19,385 nt of DNA from Bacillota bacterium (lineage in GTDB: Bacteria; Bacillota; Limnochordia; Limnochordales; ZCTH02-B6), in contig PKQR01000026.1 in assembly GCA_017578085.1 (NCBI GenBank), positions 1-19,385 on the forward strand. The letters are read 5' to 3'. A program made the position numbers and the translations under genes. Positions 13,759-19,385 of the stretch are shown one piece after another (positions within the stretch are counted from its first letter, which is position 1; each line of letters starts with the position of its first letter). The notes under the pieces are model-generated. The model was not told where the DNA came from, made no database searches, and saw only the letters and a list, made by a program, of their open reading frames with translations.

Positions 13759-15015
13759 TCACAGGCTCCGCAGCCAGCGGAAAAGGTTGAGACGCGTTTC
13801 GTAGGGAACGGTGCTGCGGGCCGACGGGTTCGGGGCGACGAAGTCGATGACGCCTTCGACGACCGACGTGGGCTGTATGCCCCATTCCACGGCCGCGGAC
13901 TGGCTTAAGCCAGCGTAGGCGCGGTACACGTTTTTCCCGAGCAATGCCACGACCCGAGGCCGGAAGCGCCGCACTTTTTCCCGCAGAGCCGCAGCGCCCT
14001 TCACGAGCTCCTCCCACGTCAACTCATGCTCGCCCCGCGAGGCGCGGGACACGAGATTGGTGATCCCGACGCCGTACTGCAGCAGCTCGTCCTCTTCTTG
14101 AGGTGCGAGCCGGCGGGGTGTAAAGCCCGCCTCATGCAAAAGCCGCCAAAAATGGTTGCCGGGGCCGGCGAAGTTGTGGCCCGAGGCCGCGCTTTTCCTT
14201 CCGGGATTGATTCCCACAAAGAGGACATCCAAGCCGGGCGCCAGCACGTCGCGGGTGGAAAGCTCCTGCCATTTCAGCTCCCGCAGCTCTTGCAGGACGG
14301 GCATGGCCTGCAAGTCGCCGGGCTCGAGCAGTTCCCACGCGATGCGGTTGGGCTTGGGCAGCTGCGTGTGGGTGGCGATTGTCTCGGTGGGGGTGATGAT
14401 GTAGTCGACGGGCAAGTCGTGGGCGTCCACGGCGATGTCGGGCACGATTTGCGCCGGGTGGACGGTGGTGACGACGGGTACGTGGGGCAGCCCCAGCTCC
14501 TGCAACAGCGAGTACTCCATGTCCGCGTAGCCTTCGCCCTTGCCCGCTCGGGCGCCGGTGCGGGCTACGGCCACCGACCCGACGACGATGAGGCCGATGG
14601 GCGGCTCTTGAGACGCGCTGACGATTTCCGCGAGGGTCTTCAGGCTCAGCTCTTCGCCGTACTCGAGGCAATGGGACAAGCTCGCGGCGAGCCGCTCTTC
14701 GCCCGGCGGCACCCGCTCGGGCCGGATGCGGATGAACGCCCCCCGTAGCCGGGGCGACGGCATATAGAGCGTCTTGCCGTCCCGCAGCACCATGGCCCGC
14801 ACCGGCAGCTGCGGCGCGTCGGGATTCACCTTGACGCCCCGCGCCGCCTGGTACTCGGGCAGCTGCCGCAGCCGCCGGGCCGCCGCTTCCGCGCCGACAA
14901 AGTTGGGGATGCGGCCTTCGATGGGAAAGGGAAAGCGCGCGGCTCTGGCCGCGTGCAAACCGGCGTAGGCAGCGGCGCGCGCCTGTGCTTTGCTGAGGAC
15001 TTGTCGTTGACCCAT
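13759..15015 (-). CDS. Fusion protein: 5-formyl-THF cyclo-ligase-like (COG0212/MTHFSD) domain + MUG/TDG-type G:T/U mismatch DNA glycosylase
   Basis: One uninterrupted 418-residue frame. Residues about 10-235 match the cyclo-ligase superfamily in its MTHFSD-like branch: RFPFPIEGRIPNFVGAEAAA, VKVNPDAPQ, KTLYMPSPRLRGAF, the nucleotide-site-like GKGEGYADMEY (158-168) and a VPVVTTVHPAQIVP strand. Residues about 256-418 are a family-2 uracil-DNA glycosylase: DVLFVGINPG with the catalytic-type Asn270, SGHNFAGPGNHFWRLLHEAGFTPR, GVGITNLVSR, VVALLGKNVYRAY and the DNA-intercalation motif NPSARS (396-401). Both halves look intact. MUG removes U or T opposite G; the folate-type domain would metabolise 5-formyl-THF or a related substrate. 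A paralogous branch has been tied to thiamin metabolism. The ATG at 15015 has no ribosome site and lies about 7 nt from a -10 box, implying leaderless translation. The open frame beyond 15015 is not supported. Confidence 0.9.
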   Translation of the reverse strand: MGQRQVLSKAQARAAAYAGLHAARAARFPFPIEGRIPNFVGAEAAARRLRQLPEYQAARGVKVNPDAPQLPVRAMVLRDGKTLYMPSPRLRGAFIRIRPERVPPGEERLAASLSHCLEYGEELSLKTLAEIVSASQEPPIGLIVVGSVAVARTGARAGKGEGYADMEYSLLQELGLPHVPVVTTVHPAQIVPDIAVDAHDLPVDYIITPTETIATHTQLPKPNRIAWELLEPGDLQAMPVLQELRELKWQELSTRDVLAPGLDVLFVGINPGRKSAASGHNFAGPGNHFWRLLHEAGFTPRRLAPQEEDELLQYGVGITNLVSRASRGEHELTWEELVKGAAALREKVRRFRPRVVALLGKNVYRAYAGLSQSAAVEWGIQPTSVVEGVIDFVAPNPSARSTVPYETRLNLFRWLRSL

Positions 15016-15022
15016 CGCGTCG

Positions 15023-15051
15023 ATTGTACGCCACGCGCCCGGTGACGACAA
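15023..15051 (-). promoter_or_regulatory. Promoter of the fusion gene, placed for a leaderless mRNA
   Basis: -35 TTGTCG (15046-15051), 17-bp spacer and -10 TACAAT (15023-15028), reading leftwards. Only seven bases separate the -10 from the ATG, so the transcript would begin at or next to the start codon. Confidence 0.72.
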
Positions 15052-15076
15052 CGTGGCGCTGCCCTGCGCCTTGACC

Positions 15077-15110
15077 GGTGGGCAGAGAGGAACTCGAACC
15101 GGCGGCCTCT
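15077..15110 (-). repeat. Decayed copy of the tRNA-Val 3' end (probable attachment-site repeat)
   Basis: This 34-nt stretch matches 30 of 34 bases of the tRNA-Val(CAC) 3' end at 15598-15631, in the same orientation and 521 bp away. The T-stem no longer pairs and the CCA reads CCG, so it is not a tRNA. The layout is that left when an element integrates at the 3' end of a tRNA gene. Confidence 0.65.
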
Positions 15111-15443
15111 CATCCCGTGACCCGTTGCACATAAGCGATGGTCTCCTGGGCTTGCCGCCCCGACACCCGGGGCAAGAACTGGCTTGCAAACTCCCACGTC
15201 TGCCACGGCCCTGGTGGCCGGCCCGCTGCCTCCCACGCCGCGAGGGACGCCGGCTGCCCGCACGCCGCCCGGGCCAGCGCCAGGCACCGGTTGATGTTGC
15301 TGCGGCCTGTGTTATAAGCGGCCAAGGCGAAACGGTAACGCTCGTTCGGGTCGGGGATTTCCGCGAATCGGCCATAACCAGTCCAGGCCAGACCGGCTCG
15401 CGTAAAACTGGATGAGGGAATCATACCTATCCTCGGGTCTCAT
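15110..15443 (-). pseudogene. Remnant of a phage-type lytic transglycosylase (SLT domain)
   Basis: The N-terminal piece MRPEDRYDSLIQFYASRSG-LDW reads in one frame from 15443 to about 15378. The C-terminal piece, from GYGRFAEIPDPNERYRFALAAYN through WEFASQFLPRVSGRQAQETIAYVQRV, reads in another frame down to the stop at 15110. The part in between is missing, including the catalytic Glu region and the usual Gly-Leu-Met-Gln segment, while the AYNTG motif survives. The frame break plus internal deletion make it non-functional. An intact relative would cleave peptidoglycan, as in prophages and conjugative elements. The stop codon abuts the tRNA-Val 3' repeat, and the upstream side reaches the tRNA-Val terminator, so the whole remnant lies between the two repeats. 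Confidence 0.78.
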
Positions 15444-15521
15444 ACCCCACCACCCCGCTCCAGCAGCCACAAGATACGCTCGAACAGCCGGGTGCGTTGC
15501 TCCAGGATGCGGGGCGATGGC
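15440..15521 (-). pseudogene. C-terminal remnant of a gene preceding the transglycosylase
   Basis: A short frame ending RILEQRTRLFERILWLLERG-GGV stops with a TGA that overlaps the transglycosylase ATG (ATGA). Tight overlaps of this kind are usual in phage operons. No start or ribosome site is seen and the left part runs into tRNA and terminator sequence, so only the tail survives. The parent family is not recognised. Confidence 0.45.
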
Positions 15522-15545
15522 CGCGGCAGGCAACTTCCATGTGCC

Positions 15546-15590
15546 GTGAAAAAGAGTAACGCCCTCCGGAAATCGCTTCCGGAGGGCGTT
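15546..15590 (-). terminator. Rho-independent terminator after tRNA-Val
   Basis: A perfect 14-bp stem AACGCCCTCCGGAA/TTCCGGAGGGCGTT (15558-15590) with a 5-nt loop is followed on the minus strand by ACTCTTTTTC. It lies 6 nt past the tRNA CCA end. Confidence 0.9.
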
Positions 15591-15596
15591 TTCACC

Positions 15597-15673
15597 TGGT
15601 GGGCAGAGAGGGACTCGAACCCCCGACCTCTACGATGTGAGCGTAGCGCTCTAACCGGCTGAGCTATCTGCCC
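15597..15673 (-). tRNA. tRNA-Val(CAC)
   Basis: Acceptor GGGCAGA/TCTGCCC, D-arm GCTC/GAGC, anticodon stem CTACG/CGTAG with loop CTCACAT (anticodon CAC), a T-arm with TTCGAGT, discriminator A and an encoded CCA. It reads GTG codons. Its 3' end is the likely former attachment site of the element whose remnant lies at 15077-15545. Confidence 0.97.
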
Positions 15674-15686
15674 GATCGCACAATTA

Positions 15687-15715
15687 ACTATAGCAGAGCC
15701 CGGGCGCGGCGTCAA
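15687..15715 (-). promoter_or_regulatory. Promoter of tRNA-Val
   Basis: -35 TTGACG (15710-15715), 17-bp spacer and -10 TATAGT (15687-15692), reading leftwards. The spacer closely resembles that of the purA promoter (shared GGCTCTGCTA). Confidence 0.85.
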
Positions 15716-15730
15716 CTGCCGCCGCGCCCG
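15701..15730. repeat. Perfect 11-bp inverted repeat enclosing the tRNA-Val -35 box
   Basis: CGGGCGCGGCG (15701-15711) and CGCCGCGCCCG (15720-15730) flank an 8-nt loop that contains most of TTGACG. It is also 64 nt beyond the purA stop, so it may serve as a U-less terminator or stabiliser for purA mRNA, a protein site, or both. Confidence 0.7.
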
Positions 15731-15793
15731 AGTGCAAAGGGCGCCTTCAGGAAAACCTGCGGCGGTTCCAGCGCGAAGGAACCTTGCAAACAC

Positions 15794-17080
15794 TTACCAG
15801 CTAATGGCCCCTTTGACCAGCGTCTGGTCACGGTCCGGTCCCAGCGACACGCACACCACAGGGACTTGCGTCAGCTCCTCGATGCGCCGGATGAAACCGC
15901 GCGCCGCCGGGGGCAAATCCTCCCACGTCTGGACCCCGCCAATGGGTTCGCTCCAGCCGGGCAAGTCCTCGTACACAGGCCGCACGCGGCTCAGCTCGCT
16001 AATGAGCGCCGGCCAGTGGTCGATGCGCCGGCCGTCCAGCTCGTACGCAACAGCGATGCGAACGGTGTCGAGGCCTGTCAGCACGTCCAGCTTGGTCAGG
16101 GCCAGCTGCGTGATGCCGCTGACCCGCACCGCGTACCGGAGCTGGACCGCGTCCAGCCAGCCGCAGCGCCGCGGGCGGCCGGTGGTGGTGCCGTACTCCC
16201 CGCCCCGTTCCCGGAGCCAATCGCCCGTGGCATCGGTCAGCTCGGTAGGGAACGGCCCCTGGCCGACCCTCGTCGTATAGGCTTTCGTGACACCCATGAC
16301 ATTGGTCACGGCGCCAGGCCCGACGCCGACCCCGGAATAAACGCCGGCGGCGCTCGGCGACGACGCCGTCACATACGGATACGTGCCGTGGTCGATGTCG
16401 AGCAGCGTCCCCTGGGCGCCCTCATAGAGCACCCGGCGCCCCTGGGCCAGCGCGTCCTGCACCAGCGCGCCGCTGTCCACCAAGAGCGGCACGATGTGCG
16501 GGGCGTACCGGCGGCAGTAGTCCATCATCTCATCCACGGTGACCCCGGGATGCCCATACAGCTTCTGCAAGAGCAGCGACTTGCGGGGCACGATGGCCTC
16601 AAGCCGCTGGCGCAGCCACGCCTCGTCCAGGAGGTCCGAGCAGCGGATGCCCTCCCGGGCCACCTTATCCGCGTACGCCGGTCCGACGCCGCGGCCCGTG
16701 GTACCAAGCCGGAAAGCGCCCCGGGCCTCCTCCTCCAGCCGGTCCTGATCCCGGTGGTAGGGCATGATCAGGTGGGCGCGATCAGAGATGAAGAGCTTTC
16801 CCGTGCGGAACCCGCGTGCCCGCAAGGCGTCCAGCTCCTGCACCAGCACCTCCGGGTCGATGACGGTGCCGTTGCCGATGACGCAGGTGACGTCGGGGTA
16901 CAAGATGCCCGACGGGATCAGGTGCAGCTTGACCGTCTGGCCGCCGACCACCACCGTGTGGCCCGCGTTGTTTCCGCCCGCGTAGCGAACGACCACGTCG
17001 GCTTGCGCGGCCAGAAAATCGACGATCTTGCCTTTCCCCTCATCGCCCCACTGGGCCCCGACGACGGCCAACCCGGGCAT
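15794..17080 (-). CDS. purA: Adenylosuccinate synthetase
   Basis: PurA joins IMP and aspartate using GTP, the first committed step to AMP, in the cytoplasm. The 428-residue length is normal and the protein is complete. Motifs in order: GAQWGDEGKGK (GTP-binding loop and catalytic Asp), GGNNAGHT, SDRAHLIMPYH, TTGRGVGPAYADK, YEGAQGTLLDIDHGTYPYVT, TTTGRPRRCGWLD and the C-terminal KGAISW. The start chosen is ATG 17080 (MPGLAVVGAQWGDEG), with GAGGTG about 10 nt upstream; the frame continues to 17116 without family support. It is monocistronic in this view, with a consensus promoter at 17156-17184. Tandem repeats resembling PurR boxes lie further upstream. Confidence 0.97.
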   Translation of the reverse strand: MPGLAVVGAQWGDEGKGKIVDFLAAQADVVVRYAGGNNAGHTVVVGGQTVKLHLIPSGILYPDVTCVIGNGTVIDPEVLVQELDALRARGFRTGKLFISDRAHLIMPYHRDQDRLEEEARGAFRLGTTGRGVGPAYADKVAREGIRCSDLLDEAWLRQRLEAIVPRKSLLLQKLYGHPGVTVDEMMDYCRRYAPHIVPLLVDSGALVQDALAQGRRVLYEGAQGTLLDIDHGTYPYVTASSPSAAGVYSGVGVGPGAVTNVMGVTKAYTTRVGQGPFPTELTDATGDWLRERGGEYGTTTGRPRRCGWLDAVQLRYAVRVSGITQLALTKLDVLTGLDTVRIAVAYELDGRRIDHWPALISELSRVRPVYEDLPGWSEPIGGVQTWEDLPPAARGFIRRIEELTQVPVVCVSLGPDRDQTLVKGAISW

Positions 17081-17155
17081 AACGCATGAGCACCTCACAC
17101 TCGGGTAGTGCGGCAAACAGGCGCCGGCCCGCCTGGACCGCTTGCCGCCCTTCCC

Positions 17156-17184
17156 TTTGTAGCAGAGCCGGGTCGGGGTGTCAA
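17156..17184 (-). promoter_or_regulatory. Promoter of purA
   Basis: Consensus -35 TTGACA (17179-17184), 17-bp spacer and -10 TACAAA (17156-17161), reading leftwards. The untranslated leader would be about 70 nt. Confidence 0.85.
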
Positions 17185-17209
17185 CGGCGCGCCGGACGTT
17201 TTGGCGTGT

Positions 17210-17220
17210 TATACAGTATA
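17210..17220. repeat. Short palindrome TATACAGTATA upstream of purA
   Basis: A perfect odd-length palindrome (TATAC-A-GTATA) about 26 bp upstream of the purA -35, overlapping the first three bases of the tandem repeat. It looks like an operator half-site pair. Confidence 0.5.
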
Positions 17221-17269
17221 TCGTTCGGCCTCAGGCTCTTGCCATATCGTTCGGCCGCGGGCTCTTGCC
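17218..17269 (-). repeat. Two tandem 26-bp repeats upstream of purA, PurBox-like core
   Basis: Units at 17218-17243 and 17244-17269 match in 24 of 26 positions. On the purA strand each contains GGCAAGAGCC and ends in CCGAACGATAT. The core CCGAAC plus AT-containing flank resembles the PurR box of Bacillota (consensus CCGAACWWT). They lie 34 bp upstream of the purA -35. The repeat is directly visible; the PurR assignment is inference. Confidence 0.7.
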
Positions 17270-17327
17270 CGCTCCAATCGCAAAAGGGCGGCCGCGGCGG
17301 CAGCCGCAGCCAAGGCTGGAAATGCAA

Positions 17328-17367
17328 TGCGCCGCCCCCGGTCGCATATCCGCCGGTGCGCGGCGCA
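17328..17367. repeat. Inverted repeat TGCGCCGC/GCGGCGCA
   Basis: Eight-bp arms at 17328-17335 and 17360-17367 with a 24-nt interior that contains a nested CCGG...CCGG pair. It is part of the structured, gene-free stretch between purA and tatD. Confidence 0.6.
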
Positions 17368-17377
17368 CAATACTGCC

Positions 17378-17518
17378 CGAGAGGTCGATAACGCCTGCCG
17401 GCCTTGACTCAAACTCGTCTAGAGTTGAGCAGCCTGCGCAGGTACCGATCGGTGCCTGCGCTCGCTGCAGGCTGCAACGCAGCTTGTCAACGCCCACAGG
17501 CCTCTTATCGACCTCTCG
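17378..17518. other. Branched structured element, possible non-coding RNA or folded DNA element
   Basis: A perfect 14-bp inverted repeat, CGAGAGGTCGATAA (17378-17391) and TTATCGACCTCTCG (17505-17518), closes a 141-nt unit. Inside are GGCC-T-TTGAC paired with GTCAA...AGGCC, a bulged hairpin CTCAAACTC/GAGTTGAG (about 17409-17430), a 13-bp near-perfect stem GCGCAGGTACCGA/TCGGTGCCTGCGC extended by GCAGCCT/AGGCTGC, and a small GCTGC/GCAGC hairpin. A 13-bp direct repeat ACGCCTGCCGGCC sits just inside (17391-17403) and outside (17544-17556). The orientation is undetermined; no promoter was found on either strand. It could be an RNA processed from the tatD transcript, a MITE-like mobile element, or a protein-bound DNA structure. 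I match it to no known RNA class. Confidence 0.55.
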
Positions 17519-17572
17519 CGCGTTCTCTCCCGCACAGCTCGAGACGCCTGCCGGCCCCCTCGCCGCTCGGGT

Positions 17573-18397
17573 TTAAGCGCCCGCCTCGTCGGGCACCGGC
17601 GGCAGGCCAAAGAACCGGCACGCGTTGGCGGTGGTGACGGCCGCCATGTGGGCCGGCTCGACCCCCCGCAGCTCCGCCAGGAACGCGACCACGTACTGCA
17701 CGTAGGCCGGTTCATTGCGCCTGCCCCGCAAGGGCACGGGCGTCAAGTACGGCGCGTCGGTTTCCACAAGCAGCCGGTCCAGGGGGACCTGGGCCATGGC
17801 CGACCGGATCGCCCCGGCGTTTTTGAACGTCACCATGCCGCCGGTGGAGACCAGGTACCCCATCGCGAGGCACTCGGCCAGCATCTCGTCACTGCCGGCG
17901 AAAGAGTGCAGCAGGCCCCGGAGGTCCTGCCCCCAGTCCCGCAGCACCGCCAGGGTATCCGCGTCGGCGTCGCGGTTGTGCACCACGAAGGGCAAGCCCG
18001 TCTCCCGGGCGAGCTCCAGCTGGCGGATGAACGCGTCCCGCTGCACCGGGCGCGGCGAGTGGTCGTAGTAATAGTCGAGGCCGATCTCGCCGATGGCCAC
18101 CACGCGCGGGTGCGCCGCCAGTTCCTGCAGCCTCCGGTACGCCTTGTCGTCCAACTGCACCGCCTCGTGGGGATGGATCCCGACGGTGGCGTAGACGCAC
18201 GGGTACTTCTCGGCCAGCCGCACCGCCGCTTCCGAGGAGGCCAGGTCCGAGCCGATGGTGACGATGTAGCGCACGCCCGCCGCCTGCGCCCGGTCGATGA
18301 CGGCGTCCACGTCCCCAGCAAAGAGGTCATGGTCCAGGTGGGCGTGGCTGTCCACCAAGGGGCTTAACCCCAGCGGCGCAAACTCCGCCTTGCTCAT
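17573..18397 (-). CDS. tatD: TatD-family metal-dependent hydrolase (DNase)
   Basis: A 274-residue TIM-barrel amidohydrolase of the TatD type, expected to be a divalent-metal 3'-5' DNase or RNase in the cytoplasm. All ligands are visible: His18 and His20 in DSHAHLD, Glu104 in GEIGLDYYYD, His140 in VVHNRDAD, His164 in LLHSFAG and Asp214 in ETDAPYLTP; GIHPHE (73-78) is also present. The ATG overlaps the metG stop as ATGA, and GGGAGCAAGGTG supplies the ribosome site. The metG-tatD pair is a conserved Bacillota arrangement (yabD beside metS in Bacillus), supporting the placement. No U-rich terminator is seen after the stop. Confidence 0.94.
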   Translation of the reverse strand: MSKAEFAPLGLSPLVDSHAHLDHDLFAGDVDAVIDRAQAAGVRYIVTIGSDLASSEAAVRLAEKYPCVYATVGIHPHEAVQLDDKAYRRLQELAAHPRVVAIGEIGLDYYYDHSPRPVQRDAFIRQLELARETGLPFVVHNRDADADTLAVLRDWGQDLRGLLHSFAGSDEMLAECLAMGYLVSTGGMVTFKNAGAIRSAMAQVPLDRLLVETDAPYLTPVPLRGRRNEPAYVQYVVAFLAELRGVEPAHMAAVTTANACRFFGLPPVPDEAGA

Positions 18398-19385
18398 TTC
18401 ACCTTGCTCCCGGGCGCGACGTCCGCCGCCGTAGTCAGCACGACCACCCGGCCATCGGGTCCGGTCGCGGCCAGGATCATGCCCTGGGACAACTCGCCGC
18501 GCAGCTTCGCCGGCTTGAGATTGGCGACCACGATCAGGTTGCGGCCCACGAGCTCCTCGGGACGGTAATGCTGGGCGATGCCGGCCACGACCTGGCGCTT
18601 TTCAAAGCCGAGGTCCAGCTGCAACTTGAGCAGCCGATCGGCGCCCTGGATCCGCTCCGCAGCCAGCACCCGCGCCACCCGCAGGTCAACCTTCTGAAAC
18701 GCCGCAATGTCGATCTCCTCGGCCACCGGCGGCAACTGGGCGGCACCGTTGCCGGCCGGGGCAGTTGCGGTCGCCGTCTGAGCCGCCACCTGCTGGCCCG
18801 CAGCCTCAGCCGCGCCCTGCGGTCCGCCGGTGCCGGCCGTCTGCTTCTGGTCGGCAGCTTGGCCGGCGTTCGGCTTGCCCGCCTCCCCGGCCGCCGCTGT
18901 GTCGCCGTTGAGCACCGCCTCCACATCCAGGCGGGGGAAAAGCGGCTCGCCCTTCTGCACCGCCAGGCCGGGCTGCAGCTGGCCCCACGCCTTAGCCGCG
19001 TCCCAGGACAGCTGCGCCGGCGGCTCCATGCCGATCTGCCGCCACAGCCGGGCCGGGGTGTGCACGAGGAACGGGCTGATGAGCACGCCGCAGAGGCGGA
19101 TGGCTTCGGCGGCGTTGTAGAGCACCGTGCGCAGCTTGGCCTCCCGCCCTTGCCGCTTGAGCTCCCAAGGCGCCTGCTCGTCGATGTACTTGTTGACCCG
19201 TTTGGGCAAGTCCCAGGCCACCTGCAGCGCCTGGTCGATCTCGAGCCGCTCCAGGGCGTCTTCGACGGCCGCGAACACCCGCTCCGCCGTCTCCCGCAGG
19301 ATCCCGTCATCCTCCGCCGGGTCAGGCTCCGGGATGCGACCGCCCGTGAACCGCTCGATCATGGACGCGGTGCGCCACACCAGGT
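18394..19385 (-). CDS. metG: Methionyl-tRNA synthetase, C-terminal part (N-terminus outside window)
   Basis: MetG charges tRNA-Met in the cytoplasm. The visible 330 residues begin in the anticodon-binding helical domain (TASMIERFTGGRIPEP, WDLPKRVNKYIDEQAPWELK, LCGVLISPFLVHTPARLW). They then pass a long linker rich in Ala, Gly and Gln (about 18735-18905) and finish with the dimerising OB-fold tRNA-binding domain: IAAFQKVDLRVARVLAAERI, KLQLDLGFEKRQVVAGIA, and LKPAKLRGELSQGMILAA. The catalytic Rossmann domain with HIGH and KMSKS lies beyond the right edge. The linker is longer and lower in complexity than usual. The stop overlaps the tatD start. Confidence 0.95.
   Translation of the reverse strand, partial: LVWRTASMIERFTGGRIPEPDPAEDDGILRETAERVFAAVEDALERLEIDQALQVAWDLPKRVNKYIDEQAPWELKRQGREAKLRTVLYNAAEAIRLCGVLISPFLVHTPARLWRQIGMEPPAQLSWDAAKAWGQLQPGLAVQKGEPLFPRLDVEAVLNGDTAAAGEAGKPNAGQAADQKQTAGTGGPQGAAEAAGQQVAAQTATATAPAGNGAAQLPPVAEEIDIAAFQKVDLRVARVLAAERIQGADRLLKLQLDLGFEKRQVVAGIAQHYRPEELVGRNLIVVANLKPAKLRGELSQGMILAATGPDGRVVVLTTAADVAPGSKVK

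Noticed and set aside
15077..15110. A second functional tRNA at the 15077 repeat
   Set aside because: There are no anticodon or D arms, and the T-stem does not pair.
15440..15793. A 117-residue minus-strand ORF across tRNA-Val
   Set aside because: It reads through the tRNA gene, its promoter and its terminator. Only its last codons look like real protein remnant.
17086..17576. Several overlapping ORFs on both strands between purA and tatD
   Set aside because: They are Ala/Arg/Pro-rich translations of repeat and hairpin sequence, without ribosome sites or recognisable domains.
1..19385. CRISPR arrays, insertion sequences with transposases, rRNA, replication origin
   Set aside because: No regularly spaced repeat arrays, transposase motifs, rRNA segments or DnaA-box clusters were seen.

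Overview
This is a high-GC bacterial chromosome segment in which the genes are densely packed and mostly on the minus strand. Housekeeping neighbours include metG overlapping tatD, purA and folD. A three-gene outer-envelope operon (RND permease, LolA-like carrier, beta-barrel porin with a C-terminal Phe) points to a diderm cell. The metG-tatD pairing and the protein flavour suggest a deep-branching, high-GC diderm Bacillota such as a Limnochordia relative. That placement is inference; no rRNA is present to settle it.

Layout, left to right. (1) 1-1647: a partial folD and a glycerate kinase in tandem on the minus strand. (2) 1691-2020: a 49-codon gene with its own consensus promoter, a leader with three hairpins and a terminator; it is too small for ordinary ORF calling. 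(3) 2028-3870: a DedA-type membrane protein, tRNA-Arg(CCG), a DUF421/YetF membrane protein, and a very acidic repeat-bearing small protein just upstream of the DUF421 gene. (4) 3909-4169: a plus-strand tRNA-Gly(CCC)/tRNA-Thr(CGT) unit with promoter and terminator. (5) 4249-7672, plus strand: a thiolase, a small carboxypeptidase-regulatory-like domain protein, and a PAS-GGDEF-EAL cyclic-di-GMP protein. (6) 7788-13162, minus strand: the envelope operon beta-barrel/LolA-like/RND, preceded by a winged-helix regulator. (7) 13287-15051: a VOC-family protein, then one unbroken ORF that joins a 5-formyl-THF cyclo-ligase-like domain to a MUG/TDG-type mismatch DNA glycosylase, apparently expressed from a leaderless transcript. 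(8) 15077-15715: tRNA-Val(CAC), a decayed copy of its 3' end 521 bp away, and between them the wreck of a phage-type lytic transglycosylase gene. (9) 15794-17184: purA with a strong promoter. (10) 17185-17572: non-coding DNA with tandem 26-bp repeats and a 141-nt structure closed by a perfect 14-bp inverted repeat. (11) 17573-19385: tatD and the 3' part of metG.

How the parts connect: folD, the cyclo-ligase-like domain and purA all touch one-carbon or purine metabolism, and the glycosylase domain repairs U or T mispaired with G. The RND, LolA-like and porin proteins probably move lipid or another hydrophobic cargo between the membranes under the upstream regulator. The most unusual items are the cyclo-ligase/glycosylase fusion, the structured-leader small protein, the purA-tatD intergenic structure, and the tRNA-Val integration scar.
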